DNA of 64,000 nucleotides, taken from contig NZ_CP049919.1 in NCBI RefSeq assembly GCF_015624425.1, positions 62,001-126,000 on the forward strand. Reading direction: 5' to 3'. This document shows positions 51,510 to 61,391 of this stretch, one piece after another (within the stretch, counting starts at the first letter, position 1; each line of letters opens with the position of its first letter). Source of the stretch: Roseateles sp. DAIF2 (GTDB lineage Bacteria; Pseudomonadota; Gammaproteobacteria; Burkholderiales; Burkholderiaceae_C). Position numbers and translations under genes: made by a program. Below the pieces are notes generated by a model, which was given only the letters and a program-made list of their open reading frames with translations, was not told the DNA's origin and did no database searches.

Positions 51510-51630
51510 GCCGGCGACTGTTCCGCTAGCCGCCACGGGCCTGGGCGTTCTGCGCTCGGGCCCGCTTTGTTTGCGCGGCCGGCGGCGCACAATCGATGCA
51601 TCGTCAATTTCCCCTGATGGAGCGTCCGCG

Positions 51631-53049
51631 ATGAATGCACCCGCCCACCTGCCGGCCGCCGCCGAACGCCGTGCCGTGCCGCCGGCGATGCTGCAGGCGC
51701 TGCAGGCCCGCTTCGGCGAGCAGCGCTGCTCGACCGCGCTGGCGCTGCGCCAGCAGCATGGGCGCGACGAGTCGCCCTTCGATGTCGATCCGCCGGACTG
51801 CGTGGTGTTCGCCGAAAGCACCGAGGAGGTGGCCTTCGTGATGGCCCAGGCCCATGCCCATGGCGTGCCGGTGATCCCCTATGGCGCCGGCTCCTCGCTG
51901 GAGGGGCATCTGCTGGCGGTGCAGGGCGGGGTCAGCCTCGATGTCTCGCGCATGAAATCCATCCTGCATGTGCATGCCGAGGACCTGACCGTCACGGTGC
52001 AGGCCGGCGTGACGCGCAACCAGCTGAACGCCGAGATCCGCCACCAGGGACTGTTCTTCCCGATCGACCCCGGCGCCGATGCCTCGCTGGGCGGCATGGC
52101 GGCCACGCGCGCCAGCGGCACGAACGCGGTGCGCTACGGCACGATGCGCGAGAACGTGCTGGGCCTGACCGTGGTGACGCCCGAGGGCGAGGTGATACGC
52201 ACCGGCTCGCGTGCCCGCAAGAGCAGCGCCGGCTACGACCTGACGCGCCTGTTCGTCGGCAGCGAGGGGACCCTGGGCGTGATCACCGAGGTCAGCCTGC
52301 GCATCTTTCCGCTGCCCGAGGCGGTGTCGGCCGCGATCTGCTTCTTCCCCAGCATCGATGCCGCGGTGCAGACCACGATCCAGATCATCCAGCTGGGCGT
52401 GCCGATCGCGCGCTGCGAGCTGCTGGACGCGCATTCGGTGCGCGCCGTCAATCTGCACGACAAGCTGGGCCTGCGCGAGGCGCCGATGCTGCTGATGGAG
52501 TTCCACGGCTCCGAGGCCGGCGTGGCCGAGCAGGCGAAAACGGTGCAGGAGATCGCGCGCGATTTCGGCGGCGAGGACTTCGACTGGGCCACCACGCCCG
52601 AGGCCCGTACCAGGCTCTGGACCGCGCGCCACCATGCCTATCTGTCGGCGTTGCAAACCAAACCGGGCTGCCGCTGCGTCACCACCGACACCTGCGTGCC
52701 GATCTCGCGCCTGGCGGAATCGATCAACGAATCGGTGCAGGAGGTGGAGGCCGCAGGCCTGCCGTACTTCATCGTCGGCCATGTCGGCGACGGCAATTTC
52801 CACCTGGGCTATCTGATCGACCCCGAGATCCCGGCCGAGCGCGAGACCGCCGAGCGACTGTCGGCCCAGATGGTGCAGCGCGCGCTGCGCCTGGACGGCA
52901 CCTGCACCGGCGAGCATGGCATCGGCCTGCACAAGCAGGGCTTCCTGGTCGAGGAGGCCGGCGAGGGCGCGGTGGACATGATGCGTCGGCTGAAGCTGGC
53001 GCTGGACCCGAAGAACATCATGAACCCGGGGAAGATCTTTTCCCTGTAG
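51631..53049 (+). CDS. FAD-linked oxidase, D-lactate/2-hydroxyacid dehydrogenase type (GlcD-like)
   Basis: A 472-residue flavoprotein of the VAO family. FAD domain VIPYGAGSSLEGHLLAVQGG; SAGYDLTRLFVGSEGTLGVI; C-terminal motif TCTGEHGIGLHKQG with the catalytic-type histidines. It is similar to cytochrome-linked D-lactate and glycolate dehydrogenases that pass electrons to the respiratory chain. No partner subunits (GlcE/GlcF) follow, so the single-subunit D-lactate type is more likely. Confidence 0.9.
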   Translation: MNAPAHLPAAAERRAVPPAMLQALQARFGEQRCSTALALRQQHGRDESPFDVDPPDCVVFAESTEEVAFVMAQAHAHGVPVIPYGAGSSLEGHLLAVQGGVSLDVSRMKSILHVHAEDLTVTVQAGVTRNQLNAEIRHQGLFFPIDPGADASLGGMAATRASGTNAVRYGTMRENVLGLTVVTPEGEVIRTGSRARKSSAGYDLTRLFVGSEGTLGVITEVSLRIFPLPEAVSAAICFFPSIDAAVQTTIQIIQLGVPIARCELLDAHSVRAVNLHDKLGLREAPMLLMEFHGSEAGVAEQAKTVQEIARDFGGEDFDWATTPEARTRLWTARHHAYLSALQTKPGCRCVTTDTCVPISRLAESINESVQEVEAAGLPYFIVGHVGDGNFHLGYLIDPEIPAERETAERLSAQMVQRALRLDGTCTGEHGIGLHKQGFLVEEAGEGAVDMMRRLKLALDPKNIMNPGKIFSL

Positions 53050-53080
53050 CTCGCCGCGCCGCCCCAAGGCGCGGCACCAT

Positions 53081-53113
53081 GAACAAGAACCGGGTCGCGC
53101 CCGGTTCTTGTTC
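53081..53113. terminator. bidirectional hairpin terminator between convergent genes
   Basis: GAACAAGAACCGGG (53081-53094) and CCCGGTTCTTGTTC (53100-53113) form a perfect 14-base stem with loop TCGCG between the GlcD-like and SpoVR genes. The AT-rich outer stem lets it serve both directions, though T-runs are absent. Confidence 0.65.
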
Positions 53114-53158
53114 AGCCCCCAGCTGGGGTGCAAGGCGAGCGTACCCGCGAGCGGGGGG

Positions 53159-54757
53159 TCAATGGGCGGGTGCTGGGACGCTCCAGCGCTTGGTGACGTC
53201 TCCGGCGTCGTTGACCGACTCCAGCTGCACGCCGAAGCCCCAGAGCCGCGCCACATGCTTCATGACCTCCTGCGCGCTGTCGTGCAGGGGCCGGTTCAGG
53301 TGCTGGGTATGGCGCAGGGTCAGGGAGCGGTCGCCGCGCAGGTTGACGTTCCAGACCTGGATATTGGGTTCGCGGGTCGAGAGGTCGTACTGCCGTGACA
53401 GGGCCTCGCGCACATGCTGGTAGCCGGCCTCGTCATGGATCGCCGAGATCTCGTATTCGCTCTGGTGCTCGTCGTCGATGATCGAGAACAGGCGGAACTC
53501 GCGCATCAGGTGCGGGCTCAGGTACTGGCCGATGAAGCTCTCGTCCTTGTAGTTGCGCATCGCGTGATCGAGGGTCGGCAGCCAGGGGGCCCCGGCGATG
53601 TCGGGGAACCAGCGGCGGTCCTCCTCGGTGGGCGCCTCGCAGATGCGCTTGATGTCGGTGTACATCGCGAAGCCCAGCGCATAGGGGTTCAGATTGGCCA
53701 TCGGCGGCTGCGCGACCACATTGGTGTGCGACTTCAGCCATTCGATCATCATGCCGTCGCTCAGATAGCCATCGTCGTACATGGTGTTGAGCAGGCGGTG
53801 GTGCCAGAAGGTGGCCCAGCCCTCGTTCATCACCTGGGTCTGGCGCTGCGGATAGAAGTACTGCGCGATCTTGCGCACGATGCGCACGATCTCGCGCTGC
53901 CAGGGCTCCAGCAGTGGCGCGTTCTTCTCGATGAAGTACAGCAGGTTCTCCTGCGGCTCCTCGGGGAAGCGGCGCGAGCCCTTTTCCTCCTCGGCCTTGT
54001 CCTTGCCGCGCGGCAGGGTGCGCCAGAGGTCGTTGATCTGCTGCTGGGCGTAATGCTCGCGGTCATGCTGGCGCGCGCGTTCCTCGGCCAGCGAGAGCTT
54101 GGACGGCCGGCGGTAGCGGTCCACGCCATGGTTCATCAGCGCATGGCAGGAATCGAGCAACTGCTCGACCGTATCCAGGCCATGGCGCTCCTCGCATTCG
54201 GCCACATAGTTCTTCGCATAGACCAGGTAGTCGATGATGGACGAGGCATCGGTCCACATGCGGAACAGGTAGTTGCCCTTGAAGAAGCTGTTGTGGCCGT
54301 AGCAGGCATGGGCGATCACCAGGGCCTGCATCGCCATCGTGTTCTCCTCCATCAGGTAGGCGATGCAGGGGTCGGAGTTGATGACGATCTCGTAGGCCAG
54401 GCCCATCTGGCCGCGCTTGTAGTTGCGCTCGGTGGCGATGAACTCCTTGCCGTAGCTCCAGTGGCGGTAGTTGACCGGCATGCCCACCGAGGCATAGGCA
54501 TCCATCATCTGCTCGGAGCTGATCACCTCCAGCTGGTTCGGATAGGTGTCCAGGCCGTAGCGCTCGGCGGTTTGGCGGATCACCTCGTGGTACTCCTCGA
54601 CCAGTTCGAAGGTCCAGTCGCTGGGCGCGGGCAGGGGCCGGGCGGGGCGCTGCTTCAGCGGCAGCATCTCGCGCAGCGGCTCGCGCCGGCGCCGGCCGCC
54701 GTAGTCGTTGCTGGAGGGGGCGATGCCGATGTTGCGGCGATTCTCGACCGGGCTCAT
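53159..54757 (-). CDS. SpoVR family protein
   Basis: A 532-residue protein of the SpoVR/YcgB family: DWTFELVEEYHEVIRQTAER, QMMDAYASVGMPVNYRHWSY, GKEFIATERNYKRGQMG, VIAHACYGHNSFFKGNYLF and NEGWATFWHHRLLN. In non-sporulating proteobacteria it forms a stress/stationary-phase trio with PrkA and YeaH. GGAGG precedes the ATG at 54757. It is the last gene of the three. Confidence 0.92.
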   Translation of the reverse strand: MSPVENRRNIGIAPSSNDYGGRRRREPLREMLPLKQRPARPLPAPSDWTFELVEEYHEVIRQTAERYGLDTYPNQLEVISSEQMMDAYASVGMPVNYRHWSYGKEFIATERNYKRGQMGLAYEIVINSDPCIAYLMEENTMAMQALVIAHACYGHNSFFKGNYLFRMWTDASSIIDYLVYAKNYVAECEERHGLDTVEQLLDSCHALMNHGVDRYRRPSKLSLAEERARQHDREHYAQQQINDLWRTLPRGKDKAEEEKGSRRFPEEPQENLLYFIEKNAPLLEPWQREIVRIVRKIAQYFYPQRQTQVMNEGWATFWHHRLLNTMYDDGYLSDGMMIEWLKSHTNVVAQPPMANLNPYALGFAMYTDIKRICEAPTEEDRRWFPDIAGAPWLPTLDHAMRNYKDESFIGQYLSPHLMREFRLFSIIDDEHQSEYEISAIHDEAGYQHVREALSRQYDLSTREPNIQVWNVNLRGDRSLTLRHTQHLNRPLHDSAQEVMKHVARLWGFGVQLESVNDAGDVTKRWSVPAPAH

Positions 54758-54818
54758 TGGGAAACCTCCGTGCTTCGCACTGCGGTGCGAACCCCATTCG
54801 GGGCGGCCGGGCGGGGGC

Positions 54819-56099
54819 TCATACCGCCGCTCCTTCCTTCTTGAACAGATCGCGGAATACCGGATAGATCTCGGCCACCTCGACCGCCTTGCGCATCGCG
54901 AAGCGCGGCTCCTCGTCGGCGAGCTTGGCGTATTCCTCCCAGAGGTTCTGTTCGGCCTCGGCCACCTGCACATAGGCGAAGTAGCGGCACAGCGGCAGGA
55001 TCTTGTCGGTCAGCAGCTCGCGGCAGCGGCCGCTGTCATGGTGCCAGTTGTCGCCGTCGCTGGCCTGGGCGCCGTAGATGTTCCATTCGGTCGGCGAGTA
55101 GCGTGCGCGGATGATCTCCTCCATCAGCACCAGGGCCGAGCTGACCACCGTGCCGCCGGTCTCGGTGGCATGGAAGAAGTTCTGCTCGTCGACCTCCTGC
55201 GCCTGGGTGTGGTGGCGGATGAAGACCACCTCGATCTTCTCGTAATGACGGGTCAGGAACAGATAGAGCAGGATGAAGAAGCGCTTGGCCAGGTCCTTGC
55301 GCGCCTCGTCCATCGAGCCGCTGACGTCCATCAGGCAGAACATCACCGCGCGCGTGGTCGGCACCGGCACGCGGATGCGGTTGCGAAAGCGTAGGTCGAT
55401 CGGATCGAGAAAGGGGATGGCACCGATGCGCTGCTTCAGATGCGCGATGCGCGCCTCGGTCTCGGCCAGCAGGGCCTTCACGTCGGGCTTGCGCTGGTCC
55501 TCGCGGTGCAGCAGCTCCAGCCGCTCTTCCAGCTCATGCAGCTCGCGGCGCTTGTCCATGCCCAGCGCGATGCGGCGGCCCAGGGCGCCTCGCATCGAGC
55601 GCACCACATGCAGATTGGTCGGCGTGCCGTCCGACACATAGCCGGCGCGCTGCGTCTTCCACTCGGGCGTGTCGGCCAGGGTGGTGCGCGCCAGATTGGG
55701 CAGGGCCAGGTCTTCGAAGAAGACCTGCATGAACTCTTCCTTGCTGAGGTGGAAGACGAAATCGTCATCGCCCTCGCCGGAATCGCTGGCCTGGCCGCCG
55801 CCGCCCTGACCCTGGCCGCCCTGCGGCTTCGGGATGCGGTCGCCGCGCACATGCTCGGTATTGCCGGGGCGCACGACCTCGCGCGTGCCGCCCTCGCCAT
55901 GGCCGAACACCGGTTCACTCAGATCCCGCTTGGGGATATGCACATCTTCGCCGCGCTCCATGTCGCGGATGCCCCGGCCATCCACGGCGCGCCTGACCGC
56001 CTCTCGGATCTGCTCCTTGTGGCGGCGCAGGAAGCGCTCGCGGTTGCCGATGGATTTGTTCTTCCCTGACAGCCGACGGTCGATGATTTGTTGCAGCAT
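54819..56099 (-). CDS. yeaH: YeaH/YhbH (DUF444) family protein
   Basis: A 426-residue protein. It opens IIDRRLSGKNKSIGNRERFL, contains a charged Gly-rich region and a vWA-like second half (VMFCLMDVSGSMDEARKDLA), where D-x-S-x-S is a metal site. YeaH accompanies the PrkA kinase in the E. coli yeaG-yeaH operon and in Pseudomonas. The neighbours are prkA upstream and spoVR downstream. Confidence 0.93.
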   Translation of the reverse strand: MLQQIIDRRLSGKNKSIGNRERFLRRHKEQIREAVRRAVDGRGIRDMERGEDVHIPKRDLSEPVFGHGEGGTREVVRPGNTEHVRGDRIPKPQGGQGQGGGGQASDSGEGDDDFVFHLSKEEFMQVFFEDLALPNLARTTLADTPEWKTQRAGYVSDGTPTNLHVVRSMRGALGRRIALGMDKRRELHELEERLELLHREDQRKPDVKALLAETEARIAHLKQRIGAIPFLDPIDLRFRNRIRVPVPTTRAVMFCLMDVSGSMDEARKDLAKRFFILLYLFLTRHYEKIEVVFIRHHTQAQEVDEQNFFHATETGGTVVSSALVLMEEIIRARYSPTEWNIYGAQASDGDNWHHDSGRCRELLTDKILPLCRYFAYVQVAEAEQNLWEEYAKLADEEPRFAMRKAVEVAEIYPVFRDLFKKEGAAV

Positions 56100-56148
56100 C
56101 TTCGGTCCTTGGCCCTGTCACGGCCCTTGTGGCGTCACTTCATCATGA

Positions 56149-58071
56149 TCAGGAACTCTTGCGCACCCGCAGGTACCACTCGCAGAGCAGTCGCACCTGC
56201 TTGGCCGTGTAACCCTTGTCGACCATGCGCTGCACGAAGTTCTCGTGCTTCTTGGCCTCGTCGGCGCTGGCCTTGGCGTTGAAGCTGATGACGGGCAGCA
56301 GCTCCTCGGTGTTGGAGAACATCTTCTTCTCGATCACGGTGCGCAGCTTCTCGTAGCTGGTCCAGGTCGGGTTCTTGCCGGCGTTGTTGGCGCGCGCGCG
56401 CAGCACGAAGTTGACGATCTCGTTGCGGAAGTCCTTGGGGTTGCTGATGCCGGCGGGCTTCTCGATCTTCTCCAGCTCGGCGTTCAGCGCCGAGCGGTCG
56501 AACACCTCGCCGGTGTCGGTGTCGCGGTACTCCTGGTCCTGGATCCAGTAGTCGGCATAGGTGACGTAGCGGTCGAAGATGTTCTGGCCGTACTCGCTAT
56601 AGCTTTCCAGATAGGCGGTCTGGATCTCCTTGCCGATGAACTCGGCGTAGCGCGGCGCCAGCAGCTCCTTGATGAAGCCGACGTACTTCTGCTCCAGCTC
56701 GGCCGGGAACTGCTCGCGCTCGATCTGCTGTTCCAGCACATACATCAGATGCACCGGATTGGCGGCCAGCTCGGCGCTGTCGAAGTTGAAGACCTTGGAG
56801 ATGATCTTGTAGGCGAAGCGCGTGCTGGTGCCGCTCATGCCCTCGTCGACGCCGGCGTAGTCGCGGTACTCCTGATAGCTCTTGGCGCGCGGGTCGGTGT
56901 CCTTCAGGTTCTCGCCGTCGTAGACCTGCATCTTGGAGTACAGCGAGCTGTTCTCCGGCTCCTTCAGGCGCGTCAGGATCGCGAACTGGCTCATCATCTT
57001 CAGGGTGCCGGGGGCGCACTTGGCTTCGCCCAGCGAGGAGCCGCGGATCAGCTTCTCGTAGATTTTCACTTCCTCGCTGACGCGCAGGCAGTAGGGCACC
57101 TTGACGATGTAGATGCGATCCAGGAAGGCCTCGTTGTTCTTGTTGTTGCGGAAGGTCTTCCACTCGCTCTCATTGCTGTGCGCCAGCACGATGCCGTCGA
57201 AGGGGATCGCGCCGAAGCCCTCGGTGCCCTTGAAGTTGCCTTCCTGTGTCGCGGTCAGCAGCGGATGCAGCACCTTGATCGGCGCCTTGAACATCTCGAC
57301 GAATTCCAGCAGGCCCTGGTTCGCCAGGCACAGGCCGCCGGAATAGCTGTAGGCATCGGGGTCGTCCTGCGCGAAGGTCTCGAGCTTGCGGATGTCGACC
57401 TTGCCGACCAGCGACGAGATGTCCTGGTTGTTCTCGTCGCCCGGCTCGGTCTTGGCGACGCCGACCTGGCGCAGCACGCTGGGGTAGCGCTTGACCACCT
57501 TGAAGCGCCGGATGTCGCCGCCGAACTCCTCCAGGCGCTTGACGGCCCAGGGGCTCATGATGCGGTTCAGGTAACGCTGCGGGATGCCGTATTCCTTCTC
57601 CAGCAGCGGGCCGTCCTCGGCGGCGTTGAACAGGCCCAGCGGTGATTCGTTGACCGGCGAGCCGGCCAGCGCATAGAAGGGCACCAGTTCCATCAGGTAC
57701 TTCAGGCGCTCGGCGATCGAGCTCTTGCCGCCGCCGACCGGGCCCAGCAGGTAGAGGATCTGCTTCTTCTCCTCCAGCCCCTGCGCGGCATGGCGGAAGT
57801 AGCTGACGACCTGCTCGATCGCCTCCTCCATGCCGTAGAACTCGGCGAAGGCCGGATAGATCTTGATCGTCTTGTTGGCGAAGATGCGCGACAGGCGCGT
57901 GTCGTTGCGCGTGTCCACCATCTGCGGCTCACCGATGGCCTGCAGCATGCGTTCCGCCGAGGTGGCGTAGGCAAGCGGGTTGCGTTTGCACTCGGCCAGA
58001 TACTCTTCCAGCGAGAGTTCCTCGACCCGGGTGCGTTCGTAGCGAGCGGCGAAGCTGCTGATCACGTCCAT
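56149..58071 (-). CDS. prkA: PrkA-type serine protein kinase (YeaG)
   Basis: A 640-residue AAA+ domain kinase. The Walker A motif GPVGGGKS is at residues 110-117. SRIFANKTIKIYPAFAEFYG and the C-terminal AKQVRLLCEWYLRVRKSS are standard for the family. AGGAGGTCAGC precedes the ATG at 58071, which gives the usual length. In E. coli YeaG is expressed under RpoS control in nitrogen starvation and stationary phase; the target proteins are still unclear. First gene of the operon prkA-yeaH-spoVR. Confidence 0.95.
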   Translation of the reverse strand: MDVISSFAARYERTRVEELSLEEYLAECKRNPLAYATSAERMLQAIGEPQMVDTRNDTRLSRIFANKTIKIYPAFAEFYGMEEAIEQVVSYFRHAAQGLEEKKQILYLLGPVGGGKSSIAERLKYLMELVPFYALAGSPVNESPLGLFNAAEDGPLLEKEYGIPQRYLNRIMSPWAVKRLEEFGGDIRRFKVVKRYPSVLRQVGVAKTEPGDENNQDISSLVGKVDIRKLETFAQDDPDAYSYSGGLCLANQGLLEFVEMFKAPIKVLHPLLTATQEGNFKGTEGFGAIPFDGIVLAHSNESEWKTFRNNKNNEAFLDRIYIVKVPYCLRVSEEVKIYEKLIRGSSLGEAKCAPGTLKMMSQFAILTRLKEPENSSLYSKMQVYDGENLKDTDPRAKSYQEYRDYAGVDEGMSGTSTRFAYKIISKVFNFDSAELAANPVHLMYVLEQQIEREQFPAELEQKYVGFIKELLAPRYAEFIGKEIQTAYLESYSEYGQNIFDRYVTYADYWIQDQEYRDTDTGEVFDRSALNAELEKIEKPAGISNPKDFRNEIVNFVLRARANNAGKNPTWTSYEKLRTVIEKKMFSNTEELLPVISFNAKASADEAKKHENFVQRMVDKGYTAKQVRLLCEWYLRVRKSS

Positions 58072-58416
58072 GCTGACCTCCTGTGTCGGGTGAGACGCCG
58101 CCGGGCGTGAATCCACCGGCATCGTCTGGGAAGTTCTGATGGCGCCCCTACATCGGGACCGAGGCGTCATCAGAGCTTTCCGAGGTCAGCGTGATCTGTT
58201 GCTAGCTTGGTTCAAGGCCGTGGCCTCGATGACAGGATAAACCTTGTCTTGGCCCTTCAACACCTTTGATGCCCCAAGCGTTGACACCATGCTACGCCCT
58301 TCTGTGAGTTCCTGCGCAGGGCAAGACCTGGCCCCCCGCCGAGCCCCCCCGAATACGGTGGAAGAGGCCTGCATATGGATATGCATGGCGCGTGCCAGCC
58401 CGGCGGGCGGGGCATG

Positions 58417-58444
58417 AAAAAAGCCGTGAACGAGTCACGGCTTT
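58417..58444 (-). terminator. Rho-independent terminator of parB
   Basis: On the minus strand AAAGCCGTGA and TCACGGCTTT make a perfect 10-base stem with a CTCGT loop, followed by a run of six T. It lies 21 bases after the parB stop. Confidence 0.92.
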
Positions 58445-58465
58445 GCGCATCTTTACCGGCTGGTC

Positions 58466-59383
58466 CTACTGCGGTCCGCGCAGCCGCTCGATCAGGCCGT
58501 TGAGCTCGTCCAGCGAGCCGAACTGGATCGACAGCTCGCCCTGCTCGCCGCGCTTGGTGCGCTTCTTGACGCGGATCTCGACCTGGGCGGTCAGCAGGTC
58601 CGACAGCTCCTCCTCAAGACGCAGCACGTCGCGGCTCTTGTCGCCCTTGACGCGCAGCAGCGGCTTCTGGCGCCCCGCGCCCTGGCGCGCCACCAGCTTC
58701 TCGGCCTCGCGCACGCTGAGCTTTTTTGCGGCAATTTCGGTGGCTGCGGTGATCTGGTGAGCGCCATCCAGCGGCAGCAGGGCGCGCGCATGGCCCATGT
58801 CGATGTCGCCGGCCATCAGCATGTTCTGCACCGGATCGGCCAACTGCAGCAGGCGCAGCAGGTTGCTGGCGGCGCTGCGCGAGCGGCCCACGGCCTGGGC
58901 GGCCTGTTCATGGGTCAGGCCGAACTCCTCGGTCAGGCGCTTCAGGCCCTGGGCCTCTTCCAGCGGGTTCAGGTCCTCGCGCTGGATGTTCTCGATCAGG
59001 GCCATCGCGGCGGCGGCCTCGTCGGGCACGGCCTTGACCAGCACCGGCACCTCGCGCAGGCCGGCCAGCTTGGCGGCGCGGAAGCGCCGTTCGCCGGCGA
59101 TGATCTCGTAGCGCGCGGCGCCATCCTTCGACGATTCTGGCGTGATCGGCCGCACCAGGATGGGCTGCATGATGCCCTGGCCCTTGATGCTCTCGGCCAG
59201 CTCGTACAGCGAGCCCTCGTCCATGCGGGTGCGCGGCTGGTACTTGCCGGCCTGCATCAGTTCCAGGCGCAGGCTGCTGGGTTCGCCGTCGCGGGCGGCC
59301 GCCGCTGCCGGGTTGTCGCTGACTTTGGGGCCCAGCAGGGCCTCCAGGCCCATGCCGAGGCCCTTGGGTTTTTTCGTGACCAT
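58466..59383 (-). CDS. parB: chromosome partitioning protein ParB
   Basis: A 305-residue ParB. It has the N-terminal KKPKGLGMGLEALLG, the CTPase/ParB-Srx box (GERRFRAAKLAGLREVPVLV), the helix-turn-helix EFGLTHEQAAQAVGRSRSAA, and the C-terminal dimer domain. It loads onto parS sites (seen at 63080 and 63987) and spreads as a CTP-dependent clamp. In most relatives parB directly follows parA; here it stands 2.8 kb away from it. Confidence 0.95.
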   Translation of the reverse strand: MVTKKPKGLGMGLEALLGPKVSDNPAAAAARDGEPSSLRLELMQAGKYQPRTRMDEGSLYELAESIKGQGIMQPILVRPITPESSKDGAARYEIIAGERRFRAAKLAGLREVPVLVKAVPDEAAAAMALIENIQREDLNPLEEAQGLKRLTEEFGLTHEQAAQAVGRSRSAASNLLRLLQLADPVQNMLMAGDIDMGHARALLPLDGAHQITAATEIAAKKLSVREAEKLVARQGAGRQKPLLRVKGDKSRDVLRLEEELSDLLTAQVEIRVKKRTKRGEQGELSIQFGSLDELNGLIERLRGPQ

Positions 59384-59400
59384 AGGGGCGCGATTGTCCC

Positions 59401-59931
59401 TTATGCGCGGAGTTGGGCCAGCAGGGCCTGACCCTCGGGCCAATCGGCCAGGCCCGACTCGCTGTTGATATGCCCGCGCGGGCCGATCAGCACCAGCTCG
59501 GCGCCCCAGTCGGCGGCCATCTGCGCGCCGCGCTCCGGGGCGCAGTAGGGGTCGTCGCTGCTGAGCACGGCGATGGCGGGGAAGGGCAGGCGGGGGCGGC
59601 GGATCGGGCGCCAGTTGTGCAGCTGCGGCGGCATGTGCTCGGCCTCGGTATCGGGCGGCGCCACCAGCAGCGCGCCCCGGACGCGGGCGTGGTGCTGCGA
59701 ATGCTCGGCCCAGCTGGCCACCAGCTGGCAGCCCAGCGAATGCGCGACCAGCACCGCGGGCTCCTCGCTGGCCAGCAGCACCTCGTCCAGCCGCGCCATC
59801 CAGTCGCCGCGGCGCGGCCAGGTCCAGTCGGCCTGCTCGACCCGCTGGTAGCCGAATTGCCGCTCCCAGCGGCTCTGCCAGTGGTCCGGGTCTGAATTCA
59901 GCCACCCGGGCAATAACATGACACGCGCCAT
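59401..59931 (-). CDS. RBBP9/YdeN family serine hydrolase
   Basis: A 176-residue compact alpha/beta hydrolase. [20 protein letters not shown], nucleophile elbow [10 protein letters not shown], an acid in [12 protein letters not shown] and a histidine in [12 protein letters not shown]. The small-size serine hydrolase family RBBP9/YdeN fits best. Substrate unknown. It is upstream of parB on the same strand with a 17-base gap, so parB may be co-transcribed with it. Confidence 0.9.
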   Translation of the reverse strand: MARVMLLPGWLNSDPDHWQSRWERQFGYQRVEQADWTWPRRGDWMARLDEVLLASEEPAVLVAHSLGCQLVASWAEHSQHHARVRGALLVAPPDTEAEHMPPQLHNWRPIRRPRLPFPAIAVLSSDDPYCAPERGAQMAADWGAELVLIGPRGHINSESGLADWPEGQALLAQLRA

Positions 59932-59995
59932 CGAACCCCTCTTGCCTTATGCTTCGCTTCCCTTTGGTGTGCGCGATTGTGCGGGAGAAGTAGTC

Positions 59996-60937
59996 ATGGC
60001 TTTCAAGGTGTTTGTCGATGGTCAGGAAGGAACGACCGGCCTGCGCATTCACGAGTACCTGGCCGGCCGCGCCGACGTCGAGGTGCTGAAGATCGATGCC
60101 GACAAGCGCAAGGACGCCGCCGAGCGCGCGCGCCTGCTGAACGCCTCCGACGTCTCCTTCCTGTGCCTGCCGGACGTCGCCTCGCGCGAGGCCGCGTCGC
60201 TGGTCACCAATCCCGACACCTGCCTGATCGATGCCAGCACGGCGCACCGCACGGCGCCCGGCTGGACCTTCGGCCTGCCCGAGCTGGCCCGCGGCCAGCG
60301 CGACAAGATCCGCGCCGCCAAGCGCATCTCGAACCCGGGCTGCCATTCCAGCGCCTTCATCCTGGCGGTGCGTCCGCTGGTCGATGCCGGCCTGCTGCCG
60401 GCCGAGGCCCTGATCAGCGCCAGCTCGATCACCGGCTACTCCGGCGGCGGCAAGTCGATGATTGCGCAGTACGAGGCCGGCGGCGACGCCAAGCTGGATT
60501 CGCCGCGCCCCTATGCACTGGGCCTGGCGCACAAGCATCTGCCCGAGATGATGGCCCACACCGGCCTGAAGACCGCGCCGGTGTTCGTGCCCATCGTCGG
60601 CAGCTTCTACAAGGGCCTGGCGGTGACCGTGCCGCTGCATCTGAGCCAGCTGCGCGCCGGCTCCAAGGCCGAGCATCTGCACGAGGTGCTGAGCGCCCAT
60701 TACGCCGGCGAGCGCTTCATCAACGTGCTGCCGCTGCGCGATCCCGCGACCCTGGAGACGGGCTTTTACGACGTGCAGGCCTGCAACGACACCAACCGGG
60801 TGGACATCGCTGTCTTCGGCAGCGAGACGCAAGTGCTGGTGATGGCCCGCCTGGACAACCTGGGCAAGGGCGCCAGCGGCGCCGCGGTGCAGTCGATGAA
60901 CGTGCACCTGGGCCTGGACGAGGCGCTCGGCCTCTGA
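59996..60937 (+). CDS. argC: N-acetyl-gamma-glutamyl-phosphate reductase, type 2
   Basis: A 313-residue reductase of the short ArgC type. [20 protein letters not shown] is the NADP-binding start, SNPGCHSS carries the catalytic cysteine, and the length fits type 2 (about 310). It reduces N-acetyl-glutamyl phosphate in arginine biosynthesis. GGGAGA precedes the ATG at 59996. A GNAT gene overlaps its stop (TGATG), so the two are coupled. Confidence 0.92.
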   Translation: MAFKVFVDGQEGTTGLRIHEYLAGRADVEVLKIDADKRKDAAERARLLNASDVSFLCLPDVASREAASLVTNPDTCLIDASTAHRTAPGWTFGLPELARGQRDKIRAAKRISNPGCHSSAFILAVRPLVDAGLLPAEALISASSITGYSGGGKSMIAQYEAGGDAKLDSPRPYALGLAHKHLPEMMAHTGLKTAPVFVPIVGSFYKGLAVTVPLHLSQLRAGSKAEHLHEVLSAHYAGERFINVLPLRDPATLETGFYDVQACNDTNRVDIAVFGSETQVLVMARLDNLGKGASGAAVQSMNVHLGLDEALGL

Positions 60938-61371
60938 TGTCTGAAAGCCGGGTCTGGCGTCGCGACGCCGACCTTCCGCCGGCCGACCTGGACGCGATCC
61001 GCGAGGGTGTGATCGTCCATGGCCGGCAGCAGACCCAGGGCAGCGACGCCCAAGACATCGCCTGCGGGCTCTACGAGGACGGCGCCCTGGTCGCCGGCGC
61101 CTGGGGCCGCACCGAGTTCCAGCGCCTGTACATCAGCTACCTCTGGGTGGCGGCCGAGCGCCGCGGCGAGGGCCTGGGCGGCGAGCTGCTGCGCCAGGTC
61201 GAGGCCCAGGCGCTGAAGCGCGGCTGCGTCGACGCACTGATCGAGACCCTGCTGGACGAGGTGGCCGAGCTCTACGAGCATCTCGGCTATGCCTGCATCG
61301 CCCATGTGCACGACTATGTACCGGGCTTTACCCGCCACACCCTGCTGAAGGTCTGGCAGCCGCGCGACTAG
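60937..61371 (+). CDS. GNAT family N-acetyltransferase
   Basis: A 144-residue acetyltransferase with the acetyl-CoA loop VAAERRGEGLGGELLRQVEA and the C-terminal AELYEHLGYACIAH. Substrate not known. The start overlaps the argC stop; however, E. coli-type ArgA is not the match, since the fold lacks the amino-acid kinase part, so a role in arginine acetylation is not supported. Confidence 0.85.
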   Translation: MSESRVWRRDADLPPADLDAIREGVIVHGRQQTQGSDAQDIACGLYEDGALVAGAWGRTEFQRLYISYLWVAAERRGEGLGGELLRQVEAQALKRGCVDALIETLLDEVAELYEHLGYACIAHVHDYVPGFTRHTLLKVWQPRD

Positions 61372-61391
61372 AGCCGGGCTTTCTTGCGTTC

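Noticed and set aside
49023..51821. A 932-codon frame on the minus strand
   Set aside because: It lies entirely antisense to the penicillin-acylase-like gene and is His/Gln/Arg-rich nonsense composition.
58471..60907. N-terminal extension of ParB through the hydrolase and argC genes
   Set aside because: ParB starts at the KKPKGLGMGLEALLG N-terminus (59383); the extension is antisense or out-of-frame reading of neighbours.
60937..61371. Calling the GNAT after argC an N-acetylglutamate synthase
   Set aside because: It is a short GNAT without the amino-acid-kinase-like part and shows no specific ArgA motif; the overlap with argC alone is not enough.
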